DNA of 16,524 nt from JBAZTO01 sp041661865. Its GTDB lineage: Bacteria; Planctomycetota; Phycisphaerae; SM23-33. Location: contig JBAZTO010000068.1 in the NCBI GenBank assembly GCA_041661865.1, positions 1-16,524 on the forward strand, in the 5' to 3' direction. The notes below the pieces were generated by a model. It worked only from the letters and a program-made list of their open reading frames with translations, was not told the DNA's origin and searched no databases. Below, piece by piece: positions 5,317 through 14,300 of this stretch. Position 1 is the stretch's first letter. Each line of letters begins with the position of its first letter. Both the position numbers and the translations under genes were made by a program.

Positions 5317-6819
5317 CTAACCCGGCGGGCGGGGCCTGTCGTCTTCGTCATCAAGTTTGAACATCTGGCGTATGAGATCCACCGCTGCCAGGTCGCCGCT
5401 GGTGGGTTGACTGCCCGACAGCCGCGTCAGAAACGTCAGCGGGTTGTGAAGCAACTTGTGGCAGAGGCCGTGGGCCAGGTGCTCCAGCAGGGGACGGTCC
5501 TCGGGACGGAACTTCCCGGCGTGGCGATCAATCTCATGCTGCTGGAGCTGCTTGGCGCGCTCCTGGAGCAACTTGATGGTCGGCACGACCGCCAGCGTAT
5601 CCAGCCACTTCTCGAATTGACGGGCCTCGTCATCGGCGATGGCCTGGGCGCCGGGAATCTCCGCCTGGCGTTTCTGAATATTGGCAGCCACCTGGCGGTC
5701 CAGGTCGTCGAGGTTGAACAGCCGCACGTTGGGCAGCAGGCCGATCTCGGCCTCCACGTCCCGCGGCACGGCAATATCGATAATCAGGATCCGCCGCGCG
5801 GCGCGTCGCAGGGGCTCCCCCACGCCTGAAAGCGTCAGTACCGCTTCCTTCGAGCCGGTCGAACTGATGAGCAGGTCCACCTGGCCGATGACGGCGGGAA
5901 CTTCCTCGATGCCAATGCCGCGAGCGGTGACGGTCGGCTGACGGGACGGCACGCGACGGAGAGGGCATGCGTGCTCGTCGCCACGAACGGCAGGGCAGGT
6001 GGCCTTCTCAAAATGCGGGCACTGCGAACAGTCGAACTTCGCCATACCGAGTTTCTGGTTGGAGAACTCCGGCAGCTTGGCTGCCAGTTCGTGGGCGTGC
6101 GCAACGGTGCGATTGGCCACGATAAGTTGGGTCGCGCCGGCCCGCAGCAGCGCCTGGGCGGCCAGCTCAGCCGTCTTGCCGGCCCCCACCAGCATCACAG
6201 TCTTGCCGCTGAGGTCGCCATATTCGGCCCGGGCCAACTCCACCGCCGCCGCCGGGACGGAGGCGGTTCCCTGGCCCAGGTTCGTCTCGGTCTGCACCCG
6301 TTTGCCCACGCCAAAGGCGCGGTGCATCAGCTTGTGCATCAGGAACCGCGCCGTGCGCGATTGGAGGGCGATGCGATAGGCGTCCTTGAGTTGGCCGAGG
6401 ATTTCGTGCTCGCCGACAATCTGCGAGTCCAGGGCCCCGGCCACGCGGAAGAGATGCGCGACGGCATCCAGGCCATGATGCTGATAAAACAGCGATCGAT
6501 CGATGGGCTGCGCAAGCCCCTTGACGGCGGCTAGGTGCTCCAGCAGGTGAGCGACCTCGTCCCGCCCGGGATGCGCCACGTAATAGATTTCCGTGCGGTT
6601 GCACGTGCTGAGGATCAGCGCCTCTTCAAAGATGTCCTCGTTGCGTACCGTCTCAAGCAGCTCAAAGGCCTGGGTTTCGTCCAGCGCCAACTGCTCGCGC
6701 TGGTGAACGCCGGCAGTGCGGAAGCTGGCCCCCAACACGGCAATTTCGACGGTTCCTGGAGAAAACGCCTTGTCGGCGGCTGGGTGGGCAACGGTTGGGT
6801 GAGTCGACTGCTTCATCAT
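5317..6819 (-). CDS. hemA: Glutamyl-tRNA reductase with a four-cysteine insertion
   Basis: The enzyme reduces glutamyl-tRNA(Glu) with NADPH to glutamate-1-semialdehyde, the first committed step of C5-pathway tetrapyrrole synthesis. The 500-residue protein has the catalytic domain with nucleophile C73 in LSTCNRTEIY. GEHEILGQ (136-143) follows, then the NADPH domain starting VMLVGAGKTAELAA (208-221) with VANRT (234-238). The C-terminal helical dimerisation domain contains LLHNPLTFLTRL. The family is usually about 420-450 residues. The excess is partly an insertion at about 252-298 with C264, C267, C275 and C285 (spacing C-x2-C-x7-C-x9-C), which looks like a zinc or iron-sulfur site. Two ATGs (6819 and 6816) are adjacent and neither has a strong ribosome binding site. 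It is the last gene of a resB-ccsA-hemA operon, 53 bp after ccsA. Confidence 0.95.
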   Translation of the reverse strand: MMKQSTHPTVAHPAADKAFSPGTVEIAVLGASFRTAGVHQREQLALDETQAFELLETVRNEDIFEEALILSTCNRTEIYYVAHPGRDEVAHLLEHLAAVKGLAQPIDRSLFYQHHGLDAVAHLFRVAGALDSQIVGEHEILGQLKDAYRIALQSRTARFLMHKLMHRAFGVGKRVQTETNLGQGTASVPAAAVELARAEYGDLSGKTVMLVGAGKTAELAAQALLRAGATQLIVANRTVAHAHELAAKLPEFSNQKLGMAKFDCSQCPHFEKATCPAVRGDEHACPLRRVPSRQPTVTARGIGIEEVPAVIGQVDLLISSTGSKEAVLTLSGVGEPLRRAARRILIIDIAVPRDVEAEIGLLPNVRLFNLDDLDRQVAANIQKRQAEIPGAQAIADDEARQFEKWLDTLAVVPTIKLLQERAKQLQQHEIDRHAGKFRPEDRPLLEHLAHGLCHKLLHNPLTFLTRLSGSQPTSGDLAAVDLIRQMFKLDDEDDRPRPPG

Positions 6820-6872
6820 AGGCTATTCTACCAGACAACGGCGACGCGGAGCGAAGGCAAGCTTCCCCCGCC

Positions 6873-7709
6873 CTACGGCGAGGCGTATGAGTGCATTCCG
6901 GGAAACAGACGCGATAGATTGACCCATAACAAAGTTAGTACGACCGCCAGCCCGCCCAGGATGACCAGCACCGAATTAATCCTTGGCCAGCGGGCACCCG
7001 CTGCGCAACGAAGGTGCATGTAGGCCAGGAATATCAGCCAGGTGATCAGCGACCACAATTCCTGGGGATCCCACTGCCAATAATCGCCCCAGGCCTTCTT
7101 GCCCCACCAGGCCCCCAGCACCAGCCCCAGCGTCAGCAGCGGAAAGGCCAATGTCACCAGGCGATAGGCCGCCAGCTCGTGATTAACCCCACCCACCGCC
7201 ACGCGGTCGCCCTTGGCGAAAAGCTGCAGCACCGCCTGCGCGGCAGCCATGGCCAGGATGATGTAGGCCAGCATGTAGGCCGCCACGTGCGGGATGAACA
7301 GCCAGTCCTGCAAGGCCGGGGGCAGATGCTGCGGGTCAGACTTAAAAACCAGCCCCGCGGGAAACAGCACGACAAAGGCGATCATCGCGTCCAGGCCCAG
7401 GCTGTCGCCCCCCACCAGTCGCCGGCACAGCAGCGACAGCGGGTAAAGGACCACTCCCAGCGTGAGGAATACCTCGAACATGTTCTGGAGGGGAACGTGG
7501 CGGACTTCGATCCATCGCAGGATGAACGCGACGATGGCCAGGACAAAACCTGCCGCGAAACTGGCCTCGCCCGCCCTGGCTGCAAAGGCCGCTCCCAGGC
7601 CGCGCCCCGCCGCGGCGGCCCGGCTGACAGCGCTCAACGCCACCGCCAGCAGGCAGGCCAGCATGGCTGCGTAGATCAACAGGTGGAGTGAGTCAAGCTG
7701 CACGTGCAT
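6873..7709 (-). CDS. ccsA: System II cytochrome c biogenesis protein CcsA (ResC-type)
   Basis: CcsA and ResB form the haem exporter and cytochrome c synthetase that attaches haem to apocytochromes on the outer face of the membrane. The 278-residue protein is mostly hydrophobic, with about eight membrane segments. It holds the tryptophan-rich haem-handling motif WGDYWQWDPQELW (207-219). Likely haem-ligand histidines are H71 (RHVPLQNMFE), H141 (PHVAAY), H232 (YMHLR) and H273 (GMHSY). I chose the ATG at 7709 because GAAGGAGG lies about seven bases upstream; a start at 7742 would only add a glycine-rich stretch overlapping resB. The 17-bp overlap with the end of resB (7693-7709) indicates translational coupling. 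Confidence 0.95.
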   Translation of the reverse strand: MHVQLDSLHLLIYAAMLACLLAVALSAVSRAAAAGRGLGAAFAARAGEASFAAGFVLAIVAFILRWIEVRHVPLQNMFEVFLTLGVVLYPLSLLCRRLVGGDSLGLDAMIAFVVLFPAGLVFKSDPQHLPPALQDWLFIPHVAAYMLAYIILAMAAAQAVLQLFAKGDRVAVGGVNHELAAYRLVTLAFPLLTLGLVLGAWWGKKAWGDYWQWDPQELWSLITWLIFLAYMHLRCAAGARWPRINSVLVILGGLAVVLTLLWVNLSRLFPGMHSYASP

Positions 7710-8772
7710 GCCCGCCCCTCCTTCGCCTGATGGCGGCGACAATCGGCTCCAGCCAGAACTGGTAGAACACTCCGCCGCACAGCAGCACGAAACCCGCGTA
7801 GACCAACTCCAGCCCCGTGTCGCTGACGACTCCCAGGATCGTGTACTGCTCCTGGTCGATGCGGTAGGCGTTCTGATAGAAGTGATAGCCGCCGTAGTGC
7901 AGCGGGTCGTTGACCTCGATGACCTTGCGGGCGACCTCGTTGCCGTCCTTCAGCACTGACAGGTCGCTCTTGTAGTCCCGCACGTCGCCCTCCGGCTCGC
8001 GGAAGAGCAGGCGGACTTCGTCGGCGGCCTGTTCCCCGGCAGACAGCCCCATCGCTTCAGTCACCGACAGGCTCTTCATCAATTGCCCCGGCGCCGGCTC
8101 GATGACCGTCTCCCTGGATCTGCCTTCGATATTCAGCCTCACCTTCAGCCGGGGCTGGCCGTTGGCGGCGGCGTCCAGGCCCACGATATTCACACGGGCC
8201 TGGGTGTAGGGCACTTCCATGTCGCTGCCGACTTCCCAGGGCAGCTGGCCCTCCAGGACTTCCTGCGGCTGGCCGGTGTTGGCGTCGGCCGGCACCCAGG
8301 CGACCCACTGGAGAATCCAGTTCTTCCCCTCCGGCGGATAATGTTCGATCCAGAAGCGATTGAGGCGGATGGCGAAAGGCAAGTCCCCCATCCGCTCAGC
8401 CAGGTTGGCATCCATCATGACGCTGCTGTCCTGGCCCTCGGCGATAATCATGTAAGACAGCGGCACCTTGGCCCTGCCGAAAATGCGAGCCCCGGCGTCG
8501 TGGCCGGCCTGCGAACCGGCCATCGCCCCAAACACGATCAGGACCGTCCCGAAATGCGCCGCGAGCAGGCCGGGCCTGCGAACCAGCTTGGGGAAGACAA
8601 CAAAGCCCGCCAGCAGCAGGACCAGCAGCGCCACCCAGTACGCCACCATCGTCGGAGAGGTGAACATCACCTTGGCCCGCTCAGCCCCGACAAACGCCCC
8701 GGCGATGCTCAACACCGTCAGCACGGCCAGGAATGAAAGCGTGATCGCCGGGATGATTCGTCGCAGGCTCAT
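7693..8772 (-). CDS. resB: System II cytochrome c biogenesis protein ResB
   Basis: Partner of CcsA in system II cytochrome c maturation. The 359-residue protein has N-terminal membrane segments at about 8-28, 42-60 and 70-86, a large extracytoplasmic domain, and a last membrane segment near 320-342 ahead of a basic tail. The segment before that last helix (GGYHFYQNAYRID, then ILGVVSDTGLELVYAGF) is the most typical ResB signature. H73 in AAHFG, at the third segment, is a candidate haem-contact residue. The ATG at 8772 has a poor ribosome binding site, but no better start is seen. It is first in the operon with ccsA and hemA. One copy of the dispersed palindromic repeat lies 49 bp upstream. Confidence 0.9.
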   Translation of the reverse strand: MSLRRIIPAITLSFLAVLTVLSIAGAFVGAERAKVMFTSPTMVAYWVALLVLLLAGFVVFPKLVRRPGLLAAHFGTVLIVFGAMAGSQAGHDAGARIFGRAKVPLSYMIIAEGQDSSVMMDANLAERMGDLPFAIRLNRFWIEHYPPEGKNWILQWVAWVPADANTGQPQEVLEGQLPWEVGSDMEVPYTQARVNIVGLDAAANGQPRLKVRLNIEGRSRETVIEPAPGQLMKSLSVTEAMGLSAGEQAADEVRLLFREPEGDVRDYKSDLSVLKDGNEVARKVIEVNDPLHYGGYHFYQNAYRIDQEQYTILGVVSDTGLELVYAGFVLLCGGVFYQFWLEPIVAAIRRRRGGHARAA

Positions 8773-8820
8773 CGCTTTGTCGCTCTACGCTCCTCTCGCG
8801 AAAATTCGCCGCGTACTCCG

Positions 8821-8938
8821 TGACATCTGACCCGATCGGTGCCACGGCTGCGTCGTGTGCAGCCGTGCTTGACGCCGACACTGCTGCAAACACCGCAGCA
8901 GTGGCACCCAATCCATCGTTCGACAAGTCACAGCGCCT
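8821..8938 (-). repeat. Dispersed palindromic repeat, copy 1
   Basis: This copy is in reverse orientation relative to the other two. The core 8838-8908 runs from GGTGCCAC to GTGGCACC. Read on the minus strand it contains CACTGCTGC/GCAGCAGTG and CACGGCTGC/GCAGCCGTG, two 9-bp stems with 7-nt loops. Conserved flanks (CGATGGA before, TCAGATGT after) extend the similarity to about 118 bp. It lies between kdsB (stop 9057) and resB (start 8772). Confidence 0.9.
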
Positions 8939-9056
8939 TAATGGCCCAAGCCCGAAAGCCTGCGCCACATACAGGCCCTCTTTCGCAACTCATTGTAGGC
9001 CCGTGGCCTAGAGGAGTCAAAAACGCGTGCGTGCAGCCTTGTCCCGCGCCGAGCCC

Positions 9057-9788
9057 CTACCGCCTGCGAAACCGCTTCACGAAGGCCGCGTAGTCTTCGG
9101 GTGTGTCGATGCCGCAACCGGCGTAGGGCACGGTGGCCACGAGGATGGTGTAGCCATGCTCCAGCGCGCGGAGTTGCTCGAGTTTTTCGCTCTTTTCCGC
9201 CGGCGTGGGCGGCAAGGCCGCGAAGGCCCGCAGGAAGGCCACCCGGTAGGCGTAGATGCCCAGGTGCAGCAGGTACGGCGTCGCGCCGGTGCGGTCGCGG
9301 TCGAAGGGGATCGGCGAGCGGGAGAAGTACAGGGCCCTGCCGCGCGCGTCGAGGACGACCTTGACCTTGTTGGGGTCGCCGGCCTGTTCGTAGGCCAGCG
9401 GGGTGGCCAGCGTAGCCATCGGCGCGTCGGAGCCTTCCAGCAGGGCCGCGAGCCTGTCCACGCAGTCGGCCTGCATTTCCGGCTCGTCGCCCTGGACATT
9501 GACGATGATGTCGTCGTCGGCCAGGTGCAGCTTGGCAGCCGCCTCGTTGATGCGATCGGTGCCGCAGAGGTGATCGACGCGCGTCATGACCGCCTCGCCG
9601 CCAAAGGCCGCCACGGCTGCGGCGATCCGCTCGTCGTCGGTGGCCACCACGATGCGCTGGGCGGCCTTGGACCCGCGCGCCGCCTCCACCACGTGCTGGA
9701 TCAGCGGCTTGCCCGTCTCGGCCAGCAGCGCCTTGGCCGGCAACCGCGTCGATGCGTACCTCGCCGGAATGATGACTGTCACGCTCAT
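9057..9788 (-). CDS. kdsB: 3-deoxy-manno-octulosonate cytidylyltransferase (CMP-KDO synthetase)
   Basis: The enzyme activates KDO with CTP to CMP-KDO for the inner core of lipopolysaccharide; it is cytoplasmic and Mg2+-dependent. The 243-residue length is normal. Visible motifs are IIPARYASTRLPAKAL (6-21) at the nucleotide-binding N-terminus, VVATDDERI (47-55), GTDRINEAA (76-84), the metal-binding NVQGDEP (97-103, D101) and HLGIYAYR in the C-terminal half. The ATG at 9788 gives the correct family N-terminus, although the ribosome binding site is weak. It follows the efp terminator, so it is probably transcribed separately. It points to an outer membrane with KDO-containing lipopolysaccharide. 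Confidence 0.96.
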   Translation of the reverse strand: MSVTVIIPARYASTRLPAKALLAETGKPLIQHVVEAARGSKAAQRIVVATDDERIAAAVAAFGGEAVMTRVDHLCGTDRINEAAAKLHLADDDIIVNVQGDEPEMQADCVDRLAALLEGSDAPMATLATPLAYEQAGDPNKVKVVLDARGRALYFSRSPIPFDRDRTGATPYLLHLGIYAYRVAFLRAFAALPPTPAEKSEKLEQLRALEHGYTILVATVPYAGCGIDTPEDYAAFVKRFRRR

Positions 9789-9827
9789 GCCGCAGAGTCT
9801 ATCCGTCTCGTGGCAAAGATAGGAATC

Positions 9828-9859
9828 AAAAAAAACAGGCCGGACGATTGCCCGGCCTG
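9828..9859 (-). terminator. Rho-independent terminator of efp
   Basis: CAGGCCGG (9836-9843) and CCGGCCTG (9852-9859) form a perfect 8-bp GC-rich stem with an 8-nt loop. On the minus strand it is followed by eight U residues (9835-9828). It lies 34 bp beyond the efp stop and 40 bp ahead of the kdsB start. Confidence 0.92.
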
Positions 9860-9892
9860 CGGCTGTGAATAATGTTGTCGCGGGGGTGCGGC

Positions 9893-10453
9893 TTACGCGC
9901 GGCTGAGGTACTCGCCGGTTCGCGTATCGACCTTGACCTTGGTGCCGATTTCCACGAAGGCCGGCACGCGAATCTTGGCCCCGCCTTCGCAGATGGCTTC
10001 CTTCAACTGATTGGTGGCCGTGGCGCCCTTGACCTGCGGCGGCGTGTCGGTCACCACCAACTCCACCGTGTTGGGCAGCTCGACGGCAATGGGCTTGCCC
10101 TCCACGAACGAAACCTGGATGCGGATGTTGGGCGTGAGGAAGACCTTGTTCTCGCCGATCAGCTCGGCCGGCAGGTTCATCTGGTCGTAGCTGTCGGGGT
10201 CCATCACCACGAAGGAAGCGCCTTCGGGGAACAGGTACTCCATGTCCTTCCGCTCCAGCATGGCCTGGTCGAACTGCTCGTCGATGCGGAAGCGTTCCTC
10301 AATCAACTGGCCGTTGCGGAAGTTCTTGAGCTGGATGACCTGGTAGCTGCGCCAATTGCCCTTGGCCACCTTCTGGTTGTCCTGGCAGATCCACAGGCCG
10401 TCTTTGTAGTTGACGGCCATGCCGCGTCGCAAATCAATCGCTTTAATGCCCAT
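9893..10453 (-). CDS. efp: Elongation factor P with a divergent tip loop
   Basis: EF-P binds between the P and E sites and relieves ribosome stalling at consecutive prolines. The 186-residue protein has the three-domain layout (KOW-like domain, then two OB folds) and ends with the classic KVDTRTGEYLSRA. ELPNTVELVVTDT and VPAFVEIGTKVKVDTRTGEY are typical EF-P segments. The tip loop, usually PGKG with a modified Lys or an Arg, reads KVAKGNWRS (28-36). Lys31 aligns with the modified position, but the Pro-Gly before it is replaced by Val-Ala and a Trp follows. The ATG at 10453 is preceded by TAGGAG at a good distance. A candidate promoter lies just upstream and a strong terminator follows, so it is probably monocistronic. 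Confidence 0.95.
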   Translation of the reverse strand: MGIKAIDLRRGMAVNYKDGLWICQDNQKVAKGNWRSYQVIQLKNFRNGQLIEERFRIDEQFDQAMLERKDMEYLFPEGASFVVMDPDSYDQMNLPAELIGENKVFLTPNIRIQVSFVEGKPIAVELPNTVELVVTDTPPQVKGATATNQLKEAICEGGAKIRVPAFVEIGTKVKVDTRTGEYLSRA

Positions 10454-10486
10454 AAGGCGCTCCTAGTTAATCGTAGCAAGTCGTCC

Positions 10487-10515
10487 AGTGTACGGCATGT
10501 CGGCCTTTTCCGCAA
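10487..10515 (-). promoter_or_regulatory. Candidate promoter of efp
   Basis: On the minus strand TTGCGG (10515-10510) and TACACT (10492-10487) are exactly 17 bp apart, each matching the consensus at 4 of 6 positions. The predicted leader is about 27 nt and contains the ribosome binding site of efp. Confidence 0.42.
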
Positions 10516-10546
10516 GAGTGTCTGAGAACAGATGTCGCTGCTTGCC

Positions 10547-11203
10547 TCACCCGCACTTGAAGGCCGAGGGGCAGAGCTTATTGAGCGGACAGAGGCCGCA
10601 CTTGGGCTTGCGGGCCACGCAGATCGCCCTGCCGTGGAAGAGAACCTGGTGGGAGAAGCTCGTCCAGTGTTTCCGCGGGACGATCTCCATCAGGTCGCGC
10701 TCGATCTTGACCGGATCGGTCTGTCGCGTCAGCCTGAGCCGCCCCGAGACGCGGATCATGTGCGTGTCTACGACGATGCCCTCGCTCTTGCCCATCGTGC
10801 CGCCCAGGACGCAGTTGGCGGTCTTGCGGGCCACGCCCGGCAGGGTCAGCAGGTCTTCCATCGTGTCGGGCACTTGGCCGCCGTAGACCTCGACAATGCG
10901 GGCGGCGGCGCCGCGGATGCTCCTGGCCTTGTTGCGGAAAAAACCCGTCGGGCGAATCTCCCGCTCCAGCACGTCCTGAGGGATTGCGGCCCAGTCGGCG
11001 GCGGTGCGGTACTTCCTGAACAGATCCCGCGTGACAATGTTGACGCGGTCGTCGGTACACTGGGCAGCCAGGATGGTGCCGATGAGGAGTTCTAGCGCGT
11101 TGGAGTGAACCAGCCGCGTCCGCGCGTCGGGATACTCACGCTTCAGGATCGCGATGATCTTGGCTGTCCGCCCACCCAACGCCTTTTTCGATTCCCGAGC
11201 CAT
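10547..11203 (-). CDS. nth: Endonuclease III (DNA glycosylase/AP lyase)
   Basis: Base-excision repair enzyme that removes oxidised pyrimidines and nicks abasic sites. The 218-residue protein has the helix-hairpin-helix LPGVARKTANCVLG (121-134) with catalytic K127, the catalytic D146 in VVDTHMIRV, and the C-terminal [4Fe-4S] motif C-x6-C-x2-C-x5-C (C195, C202, C205, C211). The frame is open far upstream, through the dispersed repeat and into the fusion gene. The true start is the ATG at 11203: it follows a GAGG-type ribosome binding site and gives the family N-terminus (MARESKKALG). Copy 2 of the dispersed repeat lies 38 bp upstream. The next gene, efp, starts 93 bp downstream with its own promoter. 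Confidence 0.96.
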   Translation of the reverse strand: MARESKKALGGRTAKIIAILKREYPDARTRLVHSNALELLIGTILAAQCTDDRVNIVTRDLFRKYRTAADWAAIPQDVLEREIRPTGFFRNKARSIRGAAARIVEVYGGQVPDTMEDLLTLPGVARKTANCVLGGTMGKSEGIVVDTHMIRVSGRLRLTRQTDPVKIERDLMEIVPRKHWTSFSHQVLFHGRAICVARKPKCGLCPLNKLCPSAFKCG

Positions 11204-11241
11204 CGGCGACCTCAAGACAAAACTAGCGGGGACGAATCTGC

Positions 11242-11360
11242 CTGGTGCTCTGTTATTCGTCAAACGATGGACCAGATGCCACTGCTGCGGTGTTTGCAGC
11301 AGTGTCGACTTTACGCACGGCTGCACACGGCGCAGCCGTGGCACCCATCGGATCAGATGT
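11242..11360 (+). repeat. Dispersed palindromic repeat, copy 2
   Basis: The core 11276-11345 has the same two hairpins: CACTGCTGC/GCAGCAGTG and CACGGCTGC/GCAGCCGTG. The flank CTGGTGCTCTGTTATT (11242-11257) is identical in copy 3. The 11-nt linker between the hairpins differs from copies 1 and 3, while the stems are unchanged. The outer closing stem has one mismatch. It lies between the stop of the fusion gene (11376) and the start of nth (11203). Confidence 0.92.
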
Positions 11361-11375
11361 AACAGACCACTGTGT

Positions 11376-14300
11376 TTATTCCCGCTCTGCCTTGCCGTTG
11401 TTGAGAAACCGCGAAATCCTCGCCGCCACGGCCCGGCCGGAGGCGATGGCCGAGGCAACATAAGTCGGGCCGCTCTGGACGTCGCCGGCGACAAAGACGC
11501 CGGCTTGCGAGGTCGCGCCTTCTTCGGTGACGATCCGGCCTTTCTCGTCGGTGGCCAGCGAGAACTCGCCCGCCAAGGCGCTTTCCAGGCCCGGCTCGAA
11601 TCCCATCGCCAGCACGGCCATGTCAACCTTCACGCGGAAGTCGCTGTCGGGCACTTCGGCACATAGGGGCCCGCGGTCGCTTTCCAGCCAGCGGACCTTG
11701 ATGCCGCGAATCTCGGTGATCCGCCGCCCATCGCCGCCGAACTGCTTGGTCATGGCGCCATACTCCCGCACGACCTGGGCGGCCGCCGCGATGGCGCCGT
11801 GCCCGTTGGCGGCAGGTTGGGGCAGGATCTCGAACTGGTGGACCTGACGCGCACCCTGCATCAGCGCCGTATCCACGCAGTCCTCGCCGGTCAATCCGCC
11901 GCCGATCACGGCCACCACTTTGCCCTTGGCCGATATTTCGCTTCCCGTGCGGATGCTGTTGCCCTGGCTGCGGAGGTTTTCCTGCCGCAGGAAGTCCATC
12001 GCGTAATAGACCCCGTCCTGCTCGCGGCCGGGGACGTTCAAGTCTCGCGGGCGGGCGGCGCCGGTGGCCAGGCAGATCGCGTCGAATTGCTCGCGCAAGG
12101 CTTCGGCGGTCACGTCGCGCCCCACCTCGACGCCGCTGCGGAAGCTCACGCCCTCGGCAGCCAGTTGCTCCAGTCGGCGGTCCAGGAGTTTCTTGTCCAG
12201 GCGGAAGGTCGGGATGCCATACCGCAGCAGGCCGCCGGGGGCTGGGTCTTTCTCGAAGACCGTCACCTCGTGGCCGGCGCGGGCCAGTTGCTGCGCGGCG
12301 GTCAGTCCCGCGGGCCCCGAGCCGATGACGGCGACCTTCTTGCCGCTCTTCCGCGCGGGCGTCTGCGGCCCGAGCCAGTCGGAGGCGAAGGCCCGCTCGA
12401 CGATCTGCCGCTCGATTTCCCGCACCTGCACCGGCATGTCCGAGAGGCTTTGCTTGCAGGCGACCTGGCACGGCGCGGGGCAGATCCTCGCGGTGATTTC
12501 GGGGAAATTGTTCCGCTCGTGCAGCAGCCGGCTGGCCTGTTCCCATTGGCCGGCCAGGGCCAGGTCCACCCAACGCGGAATCTCGTTGCCCAGCGGGCAG
12601 CCGGTCTCCTGGCAGCGCGGGCTGACGCACTGCATGCACTGGGGGCTGGCCAGCACCGCCGTCGCCTGGCAGTACTCGGCCTGGCTGGAATAGCTGAAGT
12701 TCATCGCGGCCTGCTCGTACTTGTGCAGGAACCGCTGCTGGCTGCGGTGGCCGGGCAGGATCCTTCGCATGAAGGCCAGCCGCTTGACCAGCGACAGTTG
12801 CCAGCTTGGCACGGCCAGTTTCAGCGGCACCGAGCGGCCCAGCAGCTTCACTTCGCCGTGCAGCAGGTGATGGTAGGAAATGCGGTCGCCGTTGGCGGGG
12901 TTGACGTTGTACTTCTCGCGGTCGCGTGCGACCTTTTCGCCGCTGGTGGCCAGCTCGGCGATAAAGAAGCCGTCCTTGATGAGCATCGCCTTGGCCAGGT
13001 TGTGGATGACGGCGCGGGTGGCGGCGTAGCCGTGGGCGGCTTTGTCTTTGCGGTAGACCGACGCGACGGCGTCGGCGTAGCGGCGGGCATAATCCATCCC
13101 GCCCCATCGCATGCAGTCGTACAGGCGGACGACGACGGCGGCCTTGAGGGGCTCGTCCAGCAGGTCGGTCTTGTCCACCAGGCCGGCGGCCAGCTCGCGC
13201 AGCTCCTGGGCCTTCTGTTGCCCGCGGAAGTAGCGGCGGATGGTCCAGCGGCACTTCTCGTCGAGGATATCGCGCCACTCGGTGCGCCTGGGCGGCCCGC
13301 CGAAGAGGTCCATATCCACCACGAGTTTGCGGCCCATGTTGAAGGCGTAGAGGTTCTTGCGGAAGTCGGCGCGGATGGTGTCCTTGATGGCCCAGGCCAT
13401 CGAGTGCATTGAGACGGGGATCAGGCCCTTCTGGAAGGCAAAGCCCAGCATCATCACGTTGGCAAAGAGCTTGCTGCCCAGGTACTTCTCGCAGATGCGG
13501 CTGATGTTGCGGGCCAGGTAGTCGTCGCTGCGCGTGTGGGCGCGGACCATCCGCTCCAGTTCGTCGGGGTCAAAGTCGGACTGGCCCATCAAGGCGGGAA
13601 TCGTCAGGAACTTGTCGGTGTTGATGACCGCGGCGGTGCGCTCGGGCGAGGCGATGCGGCTGCGGCCCTTGGGGTCCAGCGCGCGGGCGGCCTCCAGCAC
13701 GTCCAGCCCGATCATCAGGTCAGCCTTGCCGTAAGGAATCACCGGCGTGACGGGCTGGTCGGTAATATTGTAGATCACCTGGCTGGTGACCCCGCCGTTG
13801 CGGATGGCTAGGCCCTTCTTGTCCAGGAACGCCACCTTGTAGCCTTCCTTGTGCCCGGCGCGGACGAGAATCTGCGTGGCGGTGCCGATGCCCTGGCTGC
13901 CCACTCCGATCAGACAGCATCGCCAGATATCTTCGTGCGATCGCTTCTGCGGCTCGGGGATGTCGTCCAGCGCCAGCTCCGGCACGCGCGAGCGCGCGGG
14001 CCTCTTGCGCCGGATGGTCACCTGCTCAAAGCTCGAGCAGGCCCCCAGGCGGTGGCAGGCGCCGTCGGCGACGCACCAGGTCAGGTCAGTGTCCATCTTG
14101 GGGCCGTAGTCGGTCTCGCTGTGGCGCAGGCCCGGGCAGCCCGTCAGTTCCGAGCAGGTCAGGCAGAAGCGGCAGATCTCCTGGTTGATGTTGATGTGCT
14201 GCCAGCGCGGCAGGTAGCCCAGGCGTCGGACGACCTCCCGCTCGCTGCGCCGTTTCCGGCGGGTGCGGGTGATGCCGCATTCCTTGTCGGCGATGACCAC

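Noticed and set aside
11204..11626. In-frame upstream extension of nth through the dispersed repeat
   Set aside because: The frame is open, but the extension crosses the palindromic repeat and overlaps the end of the fusion gene antisense. The ATG at 11203 has a ribosome binding site and matches the family start.
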